A DNA stretch of 63,779 bases. Source: Chloroflexota bacterium (GTDB lineage Bacteria > Chloroflexota > Anaerolineae > Anaerolineales > Anaerolineaceae). The stretch lies in contig JAEKNU010000020.1 in assembly GCA_016838895.1 (NCBI GenBank), positions 1 through 63,779 on the forward strand, in the 5' to 3' direction. Position 1 is the first letter of the stretch, and every line of letters begins with the position of its first letter. The notes beneath the pieces were generated by a model, which saw only the letters and a list, made by a program, of their open reading frames with translations, searched no databases and had not been told where the DNA came from. The translations under genes and the position numbers were made by a program. Of the stretch, positions 15,417 to 24,417 are shown in pieces.

Positions 15417-16013
15417 ATGGCCTTTACCCTGGAAATTGGCGCAGCGGCGCCTGATTTTAAATTGCCCGCAACCGATGGCAAAACGTATCAACTAGCTGAC
15501 TTTGCTGATGCCAAAGCATTGGTAATATTCTTTACCTGCAACCACTGTCCCTATGTGATCGGGTCCGATGAAGTCACCCGAGCTACGGTTGAAAAATACA
15601 GTTCGAAGGACGTACAGTTTGTAGGCATCAATTCAAATAGCAAGTTTACTTATGCAGACGATGATTTTGATCATATGGTAACCCGCATGGCTGAACACAA
15701 GTTCCCCTGGGTATACCTTTATGATGAATCTCAAGCAATTGCCCTGGCGTATGGGGCGCTGCGCACCCCTCATTTTTATGTATTCGATCAGAACCGTAAA
15801 TTGATCTATAGCGGCCGCGGCGTAGACAGCCCACGGGATGCCAGCAAGATCAAGGTCAATGACCTCGAAAATGCCCTGGATGACTTCCTGGCCGGAAAGG
15901 AAATCAGCACGCCTTTGACCAATCCGATTGGCTGCAATGTTAAGTGGGCAGGCAAAGATGAACACTGGATGCCTGCCGAAGCCTGTGATCTGGTATACGA
16001 TAAAGACAAATAA
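15417..16013 (+). CDS. Thioredoxin-fold (AhpC/TSA-like) redox protein
   Basis: A 198-residue soluble thioredoxin-fold protein of the thioredoxin family related to peroxiredoxins. It starts [20 protein letters not shown], has a CNHCPYV redox motif at about residues 43-49 (CxxC-like), [10 protein letters not shown], and the cis-Pro region RTPHFYVFD. The tail has GCNVKW, where the Cys may resolve. Function is thiol-dependent reduction of an unknown target. The ATG at 15417 is chosen for GGAGG 7 bp before it. No signal peptide is present. Confidence 0.85.
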   Translation: MAFTLEIGAAAPDFKLPATDGKTYQLADFADAKALVIFFTCNHCPYVIGSDEVTRATVEKYSSKDVQFVGINSNSKFTYADDDFDHMVTRMAEHKFPWVYLYDESQAIALAYGALRTPHFYVFDQNRKLIYSGRGVDSPRDASKIKVNDLENALDDFLAGKEISTPLTNPIGCNVKWAGKDEHWMPAEACDLVYDKDK

Positions 16014-16104
16014 TCTGGCGAAATTATAAACGTCGGGGATCTGTCGCATAATATAAACAACGCTCATAATATTCTTTGTAGGATGAAAGCAGGGAAAGTA
16101 CAGC

Positions 16105-16638
16105 ATGATGATGCCTGGATTGCATGAGATTGACCATCAAAAGCATGACGCCTATGTGAAGAGTGTCGAGGCCGACAAGCTGTTGGCATTGGGCCAGATT
16201 GCCGATGCCCGCGCCAGCATGGCAGAAGCAGCTGCACTTGACCGCGCATATATGGTGCGGGCCGAACTGATCGGACAGGAAGATGCCCGTAAAATACGTG
16301 TCAGCACAACCGTACGCAAGATACTGATTCCTTTTCTAAGCGAGGTCGGCTTCGCTGTTTCTGATGGTCAGCGTTGGGCCGAGGGAAATTTCCTCAATCG
16401 CACAATAGGCGGCATGCAGCATTCCATACTGATCGGACGCAGTAAGTTTGGTTATCAATTGGGCCTCATGGCTGCCAAATGGCAGCATGCGCACAAAGTA
16501 CAGCACTTCGACTGGCACATTGCCGGGCTGCGATCAGGGACGTTGGCCTACAAGACCCAGGCAGAGCTGGAAGTGGTATGTGATCGCTGGCGCGACCTGA
16601 TTACCCGGTATTTGTATCCATGGTTTGAGGATTTTTAG
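16105..16638 (+). CDS. Uncharacterised protein
   Basis: A 177-residue soluble protein. The N-terminal third is helical and Ala-rich (ADARASMAEAAALDRAYM); the rest has many aromatic and His residues (GGMQHSILIGRSKFGYQLGLMAAKWQHAHKVQHFDWHIAG) and ends YLYPWFEDF. I do not recognise a family. Three ATGs lie in a row at the start (16105, 16108, 16111), with AGGGAA upstream. It is unlike the low-GC genes around it in base use. Confidence 0.6.
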   Translation: MMMPGLHEIDHQKHDAYVKSVEADKLLALGQIADARASMAEAAALDRAYMVRAELIGQEDARKIRVSTTVRKILIPFLSEVGFAVSDGQRWAEGNFLNRTIGGMQHSILIGRSKFGYQLGLMAAKWQHAHKVQHFDWHIAGLRSGTLAYKTQAELEVVCDRWRDLITRYLYPWFEDF

Positions 16639-16759
16639 AACAGGGGCAGCGGCATATACTACCTTGTCCCAGCCGAATTTTCCTGATTTCAAGACCCTCC
16701 AGCAAGGGAAACCGTCAGATGAGTATTACATTATTGATAATCACCAAATGGAGATGCTT

Positions 16760-17254
16760 ATGAGTGATCCCGACAATCTAAATCACAACGAGCATATTTT
16801 TAGAAGAAAATTTCCGCTAGGTTACTTTTTTCATTTCAATCCTTTTCGCATGCGTTATACATCTAATTATGATTCATCCCCACCCACTTGCGGACAAATT
16901 TTATTCTTCATTGAGCTGTTCACCTTTTTTCATCTGGCGCGAAAGAGTTATCTAAAAATCGATTCAACAGGGATTATGCTTTATTGGCATCCTGACCAAA
17001 TCATGAAATTCAATTGGAATGAAGTTTTACGACTTGAACGAAAAAAGTTTATCAACATTTTCCCTTATGAAGCGCTTTATATTGATCATCCATTGTTTCT
17101 TAATGACAATAAACCAATTTTTTTGACAGAGAAGACCAAAAAACATTTTGATCAACAAAAAATTAGTATTCCGCTCAGGTTTTATCAGGGATGGCCTGGA
17201 GGAGAATTAGAAGAAGAACTAAAGAAATATATCCCGCATATCCTTTCTGAGTAA
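16760..17254 (+). CDS. Uncharacterised membrane-associated PH-like protein
   Basis: About 164 residues starting MSDPDNLNHNEHIFRRKFPL. It has one hydrophobic stretch (GQILFFIELFTFFHLA) followed by a beta-rich domain (YLKIDSTGIMLYWHPDQIMKFNWNEVLRLERKK) that looks like a bacterial PH domain. The start at 16760 is chosen because GGAG precedes it by 6 bp; the frame is open further upstream to 16625, overlapping the previous gene. Function is unknown. It is similar in layout to the protein at 11664. Confidence 0.55.
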   Translation: MSDPDNLNHNEHIFRRKFPLGYFFHFNPFRMRYTSNYDSSPPTCGQILFFIELFTFFHLARKSYLKIDSTGIMLYWHPDQIMKFNWNEVLRLERKKFINIFPYEALYIDHPLFLNDNKPIFLTEKTKKHFDQQKISIPLRFYQGWPGGELEEELKKYIPHILSE

Positions 17255-17464
17255 ATTAAAACAAATAAAATAATAGGCTCTTTATCGGATTCCTACAATT
17301 GGATATAAACCGCGGAAAGCATATATAATCAGAAGATGATGTAAATTAGTATCGAACATTCCTCTCATCATAAACAAGTGAATGACTCTGTATCATCCAG
17401 TATATCAACTGGTTATGGTGGGTAATTGTCAGGATACGCTATGCTTTCATCCAGGAGATAAACC

Positions 17465-18097
17465 ATGAAATCAGAAAAACTATGGGACAGGTTAGCTAAA
17501 AATTGGGATACGCCCGGTGTCAGCCTGGGCGAAAATGATATTAAAATGCTGAAAAAAACGAAAAAATATCTCAATGATGCTTCCATCGTGCTGGATTATG
17601 GCTGTGCGACAGGGTCCATCGTTTTTGAATTAGCTGATACGGTTAAAGAAGTCCACGGTGTGGATATCTCCTCAAATATGATCGAGATTGCCAAAACCAA
17701 AGCTGCTGAACGAAATTCCAATAATGCAATCTTCACACAAGGCACGATTTTTGATGAAAGACTCCAGCCTGAATCCTTTGACTTGATTCTGGCATTAAGC
17801 ATATTGCACCTGGTGGAAGATGCCCCGCAGGTACTGGAAAGGATTGGTCAATTGTTAAAACCGGGCGGGATATTCATCTCTGACACACCTTGTTTGGGGA
17901 AAAATGCATTAATCACTACGCTAATCCGCTTGCCGCTGGCCCTTTTATCTAAAATCGGAATCCTACCGCATATCAATTTTTTTACTGGTTCCAGCGGTAT
18001 CACCTCCATTATGCCTGCTAATTTCAAGATCCTCGAAAATGAAAGTTCGGCTGAGCAGTCAATAACGGAGTGTTTCATTGTTGCCAGGAAGATATAG
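17465..18097 (+). CDS. Class I SAM-dependent methyltransferase
   Basis: A 210-residue methyltransferase. Motif I is VLDYGCATGSIVFELA (about 42-57), followed by VHGVDISSNMIEIAK, the acidic FDLILALSILHLVED and the post-motif KPGGIFISDTPCLG. The N-terminus (KSEKLWDRLAKNWDTPG) is that of UbiE/type 11 small-molecule methyltransferases. The acceptor is not predictable. CAGGAG precedes the ATG. Confidence 0.9.
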   Translation: MKSEKLWDRLAKNWDTPGVSLGENDIKMLKKTKKYLNDASIVLDYGCATGSIVFELADTVKEVHGVDISSNMIEIAKTKAAERNSNNAIFTQGTIFDERLQPESFDLILALSILHLVEDAPQVLERIGQLLKPGGIFISDTPCLGKNALITTLIRLPLALLSKIGILPHINFFTGSSGITSIMPANFKILENESSAEQSITECFIVARKI

Positions 18098-18182
18098 CTA
18101 AATGCCAAGGCTGATATGCATAGCTACAATCTCCGCTATGCAGTGGTCATTGGCGATCTGAATGGGTAATAAGAAAATCATT

Positions 18183-18257
18183 TGTAGCATGGGTGCAGGG
18201 GAGAATAATTCCTCAATTTGGACTTTTCAACGCTCCCCGAAACCCATCAATTTCCGC
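18183..18257 (+). repeat. Degenerate GGGGAG...CTCCCC-AAACCCAT repeat, copy 2
   Basis: The best-preserved copy: TGGGTGCAGGGGAG, about 30 bases, CTCCCCGAAACCCATCAATT. The two ends are complementary (GGGGAG with CTCCCC and TGGGT with ACCCA), so the unit can fold. It follows the methyltransferase gene. Confidence 0.6.
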
Positions 18258-18384
18258 TTTTGATGTGTTTACTGTATCTCCGAAAATTGTATACAATTTC
18301 ATTATTGAAATGCAAAAATATTATCCTGATTTATGGTATTTTTTTTAAAAACTATCCTGGCTTCAAGAGAGGGAAAAGATTACG

Positions 18385-18585
18385 ATGTGCTTCTTACCAT
18401 TATTTTTTTTCATCCCAGGAATCGTCATGATTATGTGGCCTGAATTTATCTGGCGCTGGACTGAAGGCTGGAAATTCAAGAATGTTGAACCATCTGAATT
18501 GTTTTTGAAAACAGTGCGCGTTAATGGTATTGTGGTCATCATCAGCGCCTTATTTTTCTCATTCCTCTTGTTGTTCTGGGAATAG
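18385..18585 (+). CDS. DUF6199-like small membrane protein
   Basis: A 66-residue protein with two hydrophobic helices around the conserved-looking centre MWPEFIWRWTEGWKFKNVEP and then LKTVRVNGIVVIISALFF. This pattern matches small DUF6199-type proteins, which have no known function. No strong ribosome site precedes the ATG (AGAGAGGGA is about 18 bp away), so the exact start is uncertain. Confidence 0.6.
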   Translation: MCFLPLFFFIPGIVMIMWPEFIWRWTEGWKFKNVEPSELFLKTVRVNGIVVIISALFFSFLLLFWE

Positions 18586-18823
18586 CCACCTGATAAATAA
18601 ATCTGGAAGGAGAGAAATCAGCTTTGCTTTTTTGGGTGATGAAATCCTTAAGGTGTAATATCGCTCAATGCAAACCGCCCATAATACAATCAGACAGCGC
18701 TCTATTGCCGATCAAATCATATATTCGATTAAATCCTTACCCTCAAACTATCTATAATTAATAAATATAATGGGATGAATCTGCTTATGGTCCTTCAATC
18801 TGCATCTACTTTATTGGAGAGAT

Positions 18824-19171
18824 ATGATGAATAACAATTGGTTATGGAAAATCTTGCTGATTCCGGCTGCTTTTTTATTTGTTTTCGGAATTGTGGGAGT
18901 CGTTTACCCTGATTTATATATGTCATTTTACTTGGCTCACACAGCCAATATGACCCTCGAAGCGCTGCGGGCCGCTGAACCGGATGTCGCCTTGTTATTG
19001 GATGTCATCTTTCGGGCAAACGGACTGGGTATGACCATGAGCAGCATTCTGGGCATTTTCATCATTGTCCACGCATTCAGGAAAGGTCAAAAATGGTCCA
19101 TTCCAGCACTGGGGATTGCATTTGGCATCGGATTCATCGGTGAGGTTCTATTGGAGTACATGGTGCTCTAG
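18824..19171 (+). CDS. Small integral membrane protein
   Basis: A 115-residue protein with about four hydrophobic helices (LWKILLIPAAFLFVFGIVGV; VIFRANGLGMTMSSILGIF; IPALGIAFGIGFIGEVLLEY). No known family was recognised. ATG codons lie at 18824 and 18827; TTGGAGAG just upstream suits the second better. It stands alone on the + strand. Confidence 0.6.
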   Translation: MMNNNWLWKILLIPAAFLFVFGIVGVVYPDLYMSFYLAHTANMTLEALRAAEPDVALLLDVIFRANGLGMTMSSILGIFIIVHAFRKGQKWSIPALGIAFGIGFIGEVLLEYMVL

Positions 19172-19339
19172 TCCCCGGATTTTATCCTGTAACATGAGTG
19201 CAAATAAGAGGAATAAAAATTTCAAGAAGTGGAAATCATGGATAACAATTTGATCTTGATTTCCAATAGCCCATCCCTATAATTTTATTATTGTTACTTG
19301 CATCCTGAAATGCAAAATTGATAGTAGAGGAAAAGAGAC

Positions 19340-20293
19340 ATGGCCCATCGTACACGACGTATCGCAGCAGTAATACTTATACTACTGGCTGCCGGCTGTG
19401 CCGTTGACAAGCCTTCAGCGGTAACTCCCACCATTGAATCAACAGCAACCATTCCTGTACCAACATCCACTCCGCTACCTGAGATGAGCGCCAGTGGCGG
19501 CGGGGTGATCACTTTTTCCTCCGACCGCAGCGGTAAGCCTGGTATCTATGTCATGAACGCGGATGGCAGTGATCAATTATTGGTCACGGATGTTGAGAAT
19601 GCGACCTACCCGGCTTTTTCAGCAGACGGCAGCCAAATCGCTTATGTTTCTTCGGCGCCATTAAAGGGCGCATTGAATATCATCAATGCCGACGCCAGCA
19701 ACCACCGGGAAATTCTGGTTCGCAATCGCTCCATGGGCTACCCGGATTGGTCACCGGATGGGGAACAGATTATCTTCATCTTTCATACCCACCAATATTT
19801 CAGTATCTCTATGATAGAAATTGACGGAGAAAACTTTCATCAATTGACTGATCAGGTAAACGATCAGAAAAACGCCTCGCCTGATTGGTCACCGGATGGC
19901 GAGCGCATCGTTTTCTCATCCGACCGCAGCGGCAACAATGATATATACGTCATGAACGCAGACGGCAGCAATATTCAGCAACTGACCGACAATGACATCA
20001 CCGAATATACGCCGGCCTGGTCGCCGGATGGATCACAGATTGCTTTTACTGCAAGTATTGATAGCAATTGGGATCTCTATGTGATGGATACCGAGGGCGG
20101 TAACCTGCAGCGCCTGACCGATGACTCGGCCGATGATTGGAGCCCGGCCTGGTCCTCGGATGGCAGCCGCATCGCGTTTGTTTCCAGACGTGACGGCAAT
20201 TGGGAGATTTACACCATGAACCCCGACGGCAGCCAGCAGAAAAGATTGACCAATAATGAGGCTGAGGACAAGGATCCGTTCTGGCGGCCGTAG
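19340..20293 (+). CDS. TolB-like PD40 beta-propeller lipoprotein
   Basis: A 317-residue exported protein. The lipoprotein signal ends LLAAGC (Cys20), followed by a Thr/Pro linker and about six PD40/WD40-like repeats. These show the typical pattern SPDGxxIxFxSxRxGNxDIYVMNADGSNxxxLT, for example at 19870-20010 and 20020-20140. The fold is the TolB C-terminal propeller. Without a TolB N-domain or Tol-Pal genes, this is likely a surface binding protein rather than the periplasmic Tol component. Confidence 0.88.
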   Translation: MAHRTRRIAAVILILLAAGCAVDKPSAVTPTIESTATIPVPTSTPLPEMSASGGGVITFSSDRSGKPGIYVMNADGSDQLLVTDVENATYPAFSADGSQIAYVSSAPLKGALNIINADASNHREILVRNRSMGYPDWSPDGEQIIFIFHTHQYFSISMIEIDGENFHQLTDQVNDQKNASPDWSPDGERIVFSSDRSGNNDIYVMNADGSNIQQLTDNDITEYTPAWSPDGSQIAFTASIDSNWDLYVMDTEGGNLQRLTDDSADDWSPAWSSDGSRIAFVSRRDGNWEIYTMNPDGSQQKRLTNNEAEDKDPFWRP

Positions 20294-20299
20294 TGAGTT

Positions 20300-20372
20300 T
20301 GCAGAATGAGGGCAGGGGAGAAAAATCCCTCTCATTTGAACTTTCAACGTCCTCCCCAAAGGGGACAATGTC
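20300..20372 (+). repeat. Degenerate GGGGAG...CTCCCC repeat, copy 3
   Basis: GAGGGCAGGGGAG, about 35 bases, then TCCTCCCCAAAGGGGAC. It lies directly behind the TolB-like gene and before the GyrI-GrpB fusion. Confidence 0.55.
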
Positions 20373-20446
20373 GCAAGCCGGCAGACAGATATGATGATCG
20401 AAGTATAATTTTTAAACAATATAGATGTATTAGGAGCAGTACGAAT

Positions 20447-21424
20447 ATGGGCAATTCAGCGAAGATGCAGTTAATAGGCGGAATACAGTTTGGACCAGTC
20501 GACAATGAAAGCTTTTACAATAATCTACTTGTACGATTACCCAAAGAGGTGAAAAACACAGGAAACATAACGCGCTACGTGGCTTTTGAATATCTCACAG
20601 ATGATGAAAATCCGATAACTTTTTTGGGTATTGAAGTTAATAGTATTGAGAATATTCCGGACGGAATGATGGCATGGGTTTTGGAAGATCTCAATCTGAC
20701 TGTATTAGACGCAAAGAACGGGAAGAATATCGTCATCTGGCAAGAGGCTGTAACCTGGCTATGGCGAGATGAGTCCCCATCTGATTGTAATCGAAGCGTA
20801 ACCGGTGAATTCACTGTCCTGGTTCCATCCGAATGGAGCGGCACCAGCGATCCGGTTCAACGCTTTTTTTCAATGACAGTAAACATGTATACTGCACCAA
20901 ACCAGCCAGGAAATGATGACAGCATTCATCTTGTTGATTATGACCCCACCTGGCCACAAAAGTTTACAGCGTTCTCAAACTCGCTTTATAAACAATTGGG
21001 GACTGACATCCTATTACGAATTGAGCACCATGGAAGCACCTCAATACCGGGAATGCCCGCTAAACCGATAATCGATATCCTTGTTGTTGTGCCATCGTTT
21101 TTGGAAGCAAAGCACCGGATACTGCCCATGCTTAATTGTCCGACATGGGAGTACGTTTGGTATCACAATCATATGGCATTCGTTAAAAGAGATAAATTTA
21201 TGGGTATGCGAACACATCACGTCCACATGATGCCTGAATGTGAAATGTTACAAAAATACCTTGCTTTTAGAGACTATCTCAGAGCCCATGCTGATGATGC
21301 AGCGAAGTATGCAGCCCTGAAACGTCAGTTAGCAGAGAAGCATCAATCGAATCGGGAGTATTACACGGAGTCAAAAACAGCATTTGTGAACGAGATCATT
21401 GAAAAAGCAATGAAGAGCGCCTAA
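20447..21424 (+). CDS. GyrI-like/GrpB-family fusion protein
   Basis: About 325 residues in two parts. Residues ~1-155 look like a GyrI/AraC-effector small-molecule-binding domain (YVAFEYLTDDENPITFLGIEV, then ENIPDGMMAWVLED and SVTGEFTVLVPSEW). Residues ~165-322 are a full GrpB/UPF0157 nucleotidyltransferase-like domain (IHLVDYDPTWPQKF, IEHHGSTSIPGMPAKPIIDI, HHVHMM). The start at 20447 follows AGGAG by 10 bp. GrpB proteins are usually free-standing or fused to a CoaE-like kinase or an acetyltransferase; the pairing with a GyrI-like domain is uncommon in my knowledge. The substrate is unknown. Confidence 0.82.
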   Translation: MGNSAKMQLIGGIQFGPVDNESFYNNLLVRLPKEVKNTGNITRYVAFEYLTDDENPITFLGIEVNSIENIPDGMMAWVLEDLNLTVLDAKNGKNIVIWQEAVTWLWRDESPSDCNRSVTGEFTVLVPSEWSGTSDPVQRFFSMTVNMYTAPNQPGNDDSIHLVDYDPTWPQKFTAFSNSLYKQLGTDILLRIEHHGSTSIPGMPAKPIIDILVVVPSFLEAKHRILPMLNCPTWEYVWYHNHMAFVKRDKFMGMRTHHVHMMPECEMLQKYLAFRDYLRAHADDAAKYAALKRQLAEKHQSNREYYTESKTAFVNEIIEKAMKSA

Positions 21425-21445
21425 TAAAGCGCTTAATTTGTTGTA

Positions 21446-21513
21446 TAGGCGTAGGGGAGGCATATCGCAATGACAGGATGGAAAATCCACTCACTGAAAC
21501 CCATTAATTATGT
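21446..21513 (+). repeat. Degenerate GGGGAG...AAACCCAT repeat, copy 4
   Basis: GCGTAGGGGAGGCATATCG...GAAACCCATTAATT. Its central part (ATATCGCAATGACAGGATGG and on) is nearly identical to copy 5 at 22322-22397. Confidence 0.6.
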
Positions 21514-21545
21514 TCATTGGATAGCACTTTTAGAAAGGAGTGCGA

Positions 21546-22190
21546 ATGAATAAAACCTATTTCGCCAAAAAAACAGACCAAATCCAGACTCACGTTCACA
21601 ATTACTTAAAGGGATTGGGATTTCGAAAACGAAATCGCACTTTCAACAAAGTTCATGACTCTGGGTTGGTTCATGTGATCAATTTTCAATTGGGGAAATC
21701 CTGGTCATCGCTGAATGGATTTTTTACTGTAAACATTGGGGTTTTCATTCCTGAAGTACATGGTGTCATCACAGGTCACGAAGTCCCAAAATTCATTAGT
21801 GAATATGATTGCGAGATTAGAGAACGTTTAGGGAGCTTGATGAACCAATCTAGAATAGAGAGATGGATGAATCGTACTCGAAAGGATATTTGGTGGAATT
21901 TAGCCTTAAATGTAGATGATTTATCTGAAACCGTTCTTGATACGATACAAAAACACGGATTGCCTTATCTTGATCAATTTCTTACTTTGGACAATATCAT
22001 CAAAAAATGGAAGAAACATGGGCAAAGTATTGGATTGCCACCACGAGCAGGGTTATCAATTGCAATTATGCTGGCCAGCCAGGGAGATATGAATCAAGCC
22101 AAACAGATTCTGCAAAAAGAGTACGATAAGCCTTACTCGCTATTTGTGAACGAGATTGCCCAAAAGATAGGGATAACAGATTTTGATTAA
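21546..22190 (+). CDS. DUF4304 family protein
   Basis: A 214-residue soluble protein. The N-terminal half (LKGLGFRKRNRTFNKVHDSGLVHVINFQLGKS) and the following NIGVFIPEV match DUF4304, a domain of unknown function that is common in accessory regions and sometimes treated as a toxin-immunity-like fold. The rest is helical. AAAGGAG lies 5 bp before the ATG at 21546. It is flanked on both sides by copies of the GGGGAG repeat. Confidence 0.75.
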   Translation: MNKTYFAKKTDQIQTHVHNYLKGLGFRKRNRTFNKVHDSGLVHVINFQLGKSWSSLNGFFTVNIGVFIPEVHGVITGHEVPKFISEYDCEIRERLGSLMNQSRIERWMNRTRKDIWWNLALNVDDLSETVLDTIQKHGLPYLDQFLTLDNIIKKWKKHGQSIGLPPRAGLSIAIMLASQGDMNQAKQILQKEYDKPYSLFVNEIAQKIGITDFD

Positions 22191-22321
22191 AGCATTTTTC
22201 TTTAGGAGCCGAGTAGTAAACAGGAACCTGTGATATTCAATACCACGAGCAACTGATAAGAGTGGCATTTGCTCACACTTTCGGAATTCAATTTCTATGA
22301 TTGATTCTAGTCCTGGCAGTT

Positions 22322-22397
22322 CATTTGTAGGATAGTTGAGGGGAGGTATATCGCAATGATAGGATGGAAAATCCGCTCCCCGAATTCCATCCTATAT
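22322..22397 (+). repeat. Degenerate GGGGAG...CTCCCC repeat, copy 5
   Basis: TTGAGGGGAGGTATATCG...CCGCTCCCCGAATTCCATCC. It shares about 35 nearly identical internal bases with copy 4. Confidence 0.6.
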
Positions 22398-22475
22398 CGA
22401 GCGAGCGGACGGTAGCGTGAGATACGGGAAAACAGATTTTGATTTTTGATAAGTTGATTTCAAGATAAGGATAAA

Positions 22476-22994
22476 ATGTCATTTTTTGATAAATTCGGTT
22501 ATGCAATACGACATGAAATGAGATTTAACATTAAGTCAAAGCGTGGGATGCTTAAGTTATGGTCTTGGTACAATGGTACGTATAAACCGCAAGATCCGGT
22601 TGCCAATGGTAGCAGCTCATTTTCAGAGTTTTTAGCTCATCAAGGCTCACGAGCAGGTGGGAATTTCAAAACCGAGATACCCCTTGGAGAAGATAATGAT
22701 TTGTTATTTCTGTTAGCTGCAATTTATTGCTTGAAACATGGGAAAGTAGTTTCCTTTGAAAATTATGAAGGTAGATTTATATCCCTTTTTATCACTCAAG
22801 AAGGTAAAGATCAAATTGATGTATATAACATCAAAATTACCTATAATTCGTATGCTGGAAAACTCATCCACAAAGAACTCATCATGTTGGAAAGAATCCT
22901 GATAGAAAAAATCTACCGAATTGGATATTCAAAAGAAGAGGTCATTGTAGAAGTAAATAAGCGATATGATCAGATGGCGAAAACATCAAAATAA
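22476..22994 (+). CDS. Uncharacterised protein
   Basis: A 172-residue soluble protein, mixed alpha/beta, with a Ser-rich turn (NGSSSFSEFLAHQGSRAGG) and a long basic C-terminal helix (LIMLERILIEKIYRIGYSKE). I recognise no family. AAGGAT precedes the ATG. It is the first of a block of five + strand genes (22.4-26.6 kb) of low GC content, four of which I cannot assign. Confidence 0.55.
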   Translation: MSFFDKFGYAIRHEMRFNIKSKRGMLKLWSWYNGTYKPQDPVANGSSSFSEFLAHQGSRAGGNFKTEIPLGEDNDLLFLLAAIYCLKHGKVVSFENYEGRFISLFITQEGKDQIDVYNIKITYNSYAGKLIHKELIMLERILIEKIYRIGYSKEEVIVEVNKRYDQMAKTSK

Positions 22995-23106
22995 CTTCAC
23001 CTATAGCTAATTTTGATTCACTACCCATTAATGATTGAATATTATCAATAGTTTCTATAAAATGTAGATATCAATAAACTAGAATGTTTTTTCATGGGAG
23101 GAAATG

Positions 23107-24090
23107 ATGAGTTGGAGAGGGACTGTTCGTGCATATCAATCTGCGGTAAGGCAAGCAGAGCGTTCTGCCAGAAAAAAGCAAAGAGAACTTGAACTGCAAC
23201 AAAAACAATACAATAAAATGCAAGAACTTGAAAGAGCGAAATATGAAGTTCTTTTGTATGAGAATAAAATTGAATTAATACAATCTTTGCATAAAGATTG
23301 TGGCCCAACATGGGATTGGGTATCAATTAATAATTCAATTCCACCTAATGAGCCTGTACGCTCAAATGAGAATGAATTAAAAGCCAAATCAGCTGCAAAA
23401 AACTACAAACCAGGTGCAATGGATAAATTACTAAATAAAGCGCAATCCAAAATTGAGCAACTCAAAAAAACAATACATGATGCAATCAAAGTCGACGAAA
23501 ACAATTATAAAAAAGCATTGAAAGAATATGATTTGGAATTAGAGGAATGGAAAAGATTACAAAATCTGTCATCTCGGATTTTAAATAAAGAATCTAAATA
23601 CTATATTGAAGCAATAAAGATTATTGATCCATTCAGTGAAATCCAAGATTTAGGAGCCAAATTAAATATTAACATCGTTGAAGATTTACTAGAAATCACA
23701 TTTTGCCCAAATGATGAAAAAGTTATTCCATCAGAAACAAAATCACTTCTTGCAAGTGGAAAATTATCAATGAAAGCAACCCCAAAAATAAAATTGAATC
23801 TTTTATACCAGGATTATCTATGTAGTGCTGTATTACGCATTGTACGAGAGATATTTGCAATTTTGCCTATTGATATGGTGCGTATCACGGCAGAAAAGAA
23901 ACTATTAAATACTCAAACTGGATATATGGAAGAAAAACCAGTTTTGGCGGTTGCAATTTCAAAGGATACTCTTGATTTGTTGAATCTTGATTTGATTGAT
24001 CCTTCTCATTGTATGATTAATTTTGTTCACAACATGAAATTTAACAAGGCAAATGGATTTTCTGAAGTAGAAAGAATACAATTAAAATAA
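23107..24090 (+). CDS. Uncharacterised coiled-coil protein
   Basis: About 327 residues. Residues 1-60 form a charged coiled coil (RQAERSARKKQRELELQQKQ and following), and a second helical region (~100-160) is also coiled-coil-like. The C-terminal half is a compact alpha/beta region (LDLLNLDLIDPSHCMINFVH near the end) without recognised motifs. GGAGG lies 5 bp before the ATG at 23107; an ATG at 23104 is also possible. It is very AT-rich. No transmembrane segment is seen. Confidence 0.65.
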   Translation: MSWRGTVRAYQSAVRQAERSARKKQRELELQQKQYNKMQELERAKYEVLLYENKIELIQSLHKDCGPTWDWVSINNSIPPNEPVRSNENELKAKSAAKNYKPGAMDKLLNKAQSKIEQLKKTIHDAIKVDENNYKKALKEYDLELEEWKRLQNLSSRILNKESKYYIEAIKIIDPFSEIQDLGAKLNINIVEDLLEITFCPNDEKVIPSETKSLLASGKLSMKATPKIKLNLLYQDYLCSAVLRIVREIFAILPIDMVRITAEKKLLNTQTGYMEEKPVLAVAISKDTLDLLNLDLIDPSHCMINFVHNMKFNKANGFSEVERIQLK

Positions 24091-24222
24091 ATTGGCCAAT
24101 TAAAAAATATTTATTCTTTTTTTAACTATGTCAATTCATTACTACTGGCTAATCATTGAATAGGTATTGGGGATAAACACAGCATTTGAAATATAAGTTT
24201 GTTATCCTCCGCACCCATTAGT

Positions 24223-24417
24223 ATGGACTATTATGGATTCCGGAACAAAATCGCAAAAGTGTTTGGTTGTAATAATTCTGCTCCTCCCCAGTTCTATGCC
24301 TATTTGGGATACAACCTTGAAGAATATGAAAATGACAATGTGGAAATACTTCTAGAAGACTTTAAAGCTAAGAAGAACTTGAATAAGTCAAGAAGGAGAA
24401 AAAATGAATCTCGATAA
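24223..24417 (+). CDS. Short uncharacterised protein, possibly a gene remnant
   Basis: A possible 64-residue protein, MDYYGFRNKIAKVFGCNN at its start, ending in a very basic tail (KSRRRKNESR). It overlaps the start of the next gene by 14 bp. No ribosome site precedes its ATG, and the reading frame opens only slightly further upstream, so it may be the 3' end of a lost gene. Confidence 0.3.
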   Translation: MDYYGFRNKIAKVFGCNNSAPPQFYAYLGYNLEEYENDNVEILLEDFKAKKNLNKSRRRKNESR

